From positions 31,040 through 95,039 of the forward strand of contig QANT01003443.1 in assembly GCA_003254885.1 (NCBI GenBank): DNA of 64,000 bases. Reading direction: 5' to 3'. The DNA comes from Purshia tridentata. Lineage: Eukaryota > Streptophyta > Magnoliopsida > Rosales > Rosaceae. The translations under genes and the position numbers were made by a program. The notes beneath the pieces are model-generated. The model was not told the DNA's origin. It was given only the letters and a program-made list of their open reading frames with translations, and searched no databases. Shown here piece after piece: positions 61,336 through 64,000 of this stretch; position 1 is the first letter of the stretch; every line of letters starts with the position of its first letter.

Positions 61336-63830
61336 AAATTTATATGTAATTGTATGTTTTTGGCTAAGAGGAAACATCAAACTTTCATTCAAGGAAAAGT
61401 TATTATACCAAACATAAAGTTACATTTCAACTATCATCTATTATCAAAGAACATTATTTTATAACCTCAATCATATAAGTTCTCCTTTACTCCCTAATGT
61501 AGATATATAGTTAAAAGTATGATGAATTATATATGTTTGTGGTAGGTAAAAATATATTCTTTTTGTTTTTTTTTTTTGGTTTCAAATTTTATTGAAAAAT
61601 ATTGGGAGAAATAAGATTCGCGATTCTAATTATTTTTAATCACTAAAGGTACAGCCTCCTACAATGTAGTTATATATATTTTGGTATCTTCACTTTATGA
61701 GACAAAATCTCATATGAATTTAAAAACTTAGAGATCAGATTAAAAAACAATTTAGGCATTCAACGCATTTTATAATTCTCAAGCGACAAAAGAACAAGTA
61801 TATTCTATACTATATATGATTATGCTTTTGGATAACGACTACGATAAATTGTGAATTAGGACTTTAATTTATTAATGCATAAATAATATATGTATTATAT
61901 ATCTATATATAATGATATTTGATTTAATTATATAATCCCCATATGGCCCTACATTTACCTGCTTACCTCATTGTCTTGCCTTCTCAAGCACCTTAATTAG
62001 TATTCAATAACCTGCATTCTACTCTTTCTATTTGATCTCCAATTTTGTTGAAAGCTAGATGAAAATTAAGCAACAAATCAAGGTTGACTAAGACTAATGA
62101 ATTAATTAAACTACTAGATTAAATAATTTTCATAAATTGAAGATTCTTCGAATAGTGTGCTTGAAAGGCCAACTATATTATAATTAACATGTTTTTATGT
62201 GGCAATATTTTCAACTCAAATAATCGACTTTCTAATCTAATTGATTGCAAGATTAATTGGTCCTTAAACTATAGGCATATTCATAGTCAATCAATCAGCA
62301 TGGATCCAAGAAATTCTTTTTTTTTAGAGAGAAACTTTACAACAAATTATCTCTTCAACTTTTTTAATTAAGGCATTTTGTCAAACACTTTACTTTCTCC
62401 TTAAGGAAAATACAAAGAATTATGTGGCACCTTACGTGGACGCATATACCCCATCCATACATAGATCTGCCATTGAAAGTCATAATATGACATTGTCAAA
62501 TTTAAGACAAGAGCACATATTTCATAATCATTATATATAATATATTATTGATTAATTAGCATATCTGACATGTTATTATCGTACTAAGTACGACGTAGAG
62601 TAATAAATTTATCATAATTTCATGTAATATGCTAATCAATAGCCATGATTCATAGGCTAAAAACATAGTATGCTAAAGAAAAATTATACATTCTAAGTTC
62701 TAATATCGTGCTTATTGTAAGATAATTTAAAGAAATATGTTCATTTGTTAGAGAATTTAACATGCATTAGTGTTAATCTAAATAATAAACCAAGGTAAAT
62801 TCGTATTTATACATGCAAAAGATGTATGAAAATGGAATTGAAAATTGAAGACTTCCAAAGTTAAAAGACCTAAAAAGAAAAGGGTAACGATGAAAGTGGT
62901 GGTGGTGAATGAAAGAGACAATTTAATCCAATATTGAAACCGCAGGCTAAACGTCTGTTGTCGAGTGTCAAAGAGTCGGTCGCTGTTCCAAGCCATGCGT
63001 GCCCTTTATTTCATATGTCACTTCTTTTATTCATTTTTGTGTATCCACCTCAATCGCTTGTCAAGTACTATTTGTGTTTGGTTTATCAGAAAGCAAAAGC
63101 TAAAGACAAGCTACTATTTCTCCTTTTGGCATTTAGACCCAAAGCCAACATTAGTTACAAACACATTTGTTTAATAGAAGTTTCTTTTGGTGATAGACAC
63201 CTAATCCTTGGATTTTAGATCTTAATCATCATCCTAACTTTTTCAATTGGGTACCAAAATTCGAGTGTACATGCAATCATCAAATTCCAATTGATTGGTT
63301 TGCTGATTATATGAAATCTTTATCATCATGGTTTGGTTCATAGATTAAAGAAAGCACCACTATATTTTTTTATCTGCTTTGGATGACAACATCCATGACA
63401 ATAGCTATTCGAAAAAAGCCAAAAAATTATGAAGTTTTGGTTATGTTGTTAGATTGTAAATTTAAATCACATATTAAATAAAAGTTAATTTATGTCACAA
63501 ATTTGCACTAAACGTAAATTTTTTGACACCGAGCGCTAGACCTAAGTGCTTAGTGTTGGGTGGTTTTCCATTTATTTATTTATTTTTTTCCAATTTGCTA
63601 TATTGTTGGGACCGTCGTACAATCACAGTATGCTTGTTAAACATTCATAATTGTGATTGTTTAAAATTTATAAAATTTCAAAATTTATAAGGAATTAATG
63701 CTTTTGATTTAGGCTTGGGAGATGGAAGTCATACAAATTAGAGACTAAATATTAAGGTTTTAAGCCTTATAAACATTAAAAAAACAACAAATCAATAAAA
63801 AATTTGTGACTGTTGGATAGTCACAATTAA

Positions 63831-63910
63831 GTTTGTAAAAAAAAAAAAAGCCTCTCGAGTGCTCAGCNATTGAGTTTGTAAAAAAAAAAAAGCCTCTCGA
63901 GTGCTCAGCA
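63831..63910. other. Contig join: duplicated 35-base stretch around an N
   Basis: GAGTTTGTAA-like sequence, an A-run and GCCTCTCGAGTGCTCAGC occur on both sides of the N at 63868. This is most simply two unmerged overlapping contig ends. Confidence 0.75.
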
Positions 63911-64000
63911 TTGTTTACCGAGCACAGTGCTGAGTACATAGTAGAACCATGTTTTTTAAAATTAGTATCTAAACTGAAATTTAGTACTTAAAGTGAAATA

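Larger units (their letters stand above)
59781..64000. other. AT-rich intergenic DNA
   Basis: No convincing gene. It contains a MITE candidate at 60889-61332 and an N with duplicated flanks at 63868. Open frames such as 62934-63218 show no motifs and no splice partners. Confidence 0.6.

Overview
The window is nuclear DNA of a dicotyledonous plant. Its genes carry short GT-AG introns with AT-rich interiors, its intergenic DNA is AT-rich, and its proteins are typical of plants: a class II KNOX homeodomain protein, a hydroxyproline O-arabinosyltransferase and plant flotillins. The KNOX and flotillin proteins look rosid-like, perhaps Rosaceae, but that is inference. I see nothing bacterial, viral or organellar. 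Four single-N positions mark contig joins.

I could build ten gene models from start to stop codon, each in frame across all its splice junctions. 1-6112 is gene-poor, with a degenerate tandem array. 6113-10098 (-) is a nine-exon multipass membrane protein. 11626-13148 (+) is ribosomal protein uS17 (S11). 14429-16421 and 18103-20502 (+) are two flotillin genes in tandem, duplicated together with their flanks. 22586-35357 (+) is a 19-exon trithorax-type PHD/ePHD/SET histone methyltransferase of about 2,115 residues. 36644-39746 (-) is a hydroxyproline O-arabinosyltransferase. 40665-46701 (-) is a neurochondrin-family protein in 18 exons. 49287-49991 and 51752-52231 (+) are two intronless genes that share three short motifs. 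53694-56920 (-) is a KNAT3-like KNOX gene. 57000-64000 has no convincing gene but holds MITE-like elements and a GC-rich island with TCP-type sites.

The genes do not form a pathway; they are an ordinary plant gene neighbourhood. The most informative local features are: the flotillin segmental duplication; the adjacent pair of related small proteins, with a Mutator-type MITE (9-bp target-site duplication) in the promoter of the first; an exon consisting only of the start codon and a 78-nt in-frame intron in the neurochondrin gene; a GC-AG intron, a NAGNAG acceptor and an expanded ePHD in the SET gene; and a cluster of GTGGGGCCCAC-type sites upstream of the KNOX gene.

All splice sites were read by eye from consensus, reading frame and remembered family conservation. 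No alignment, transcript data or database search was available.
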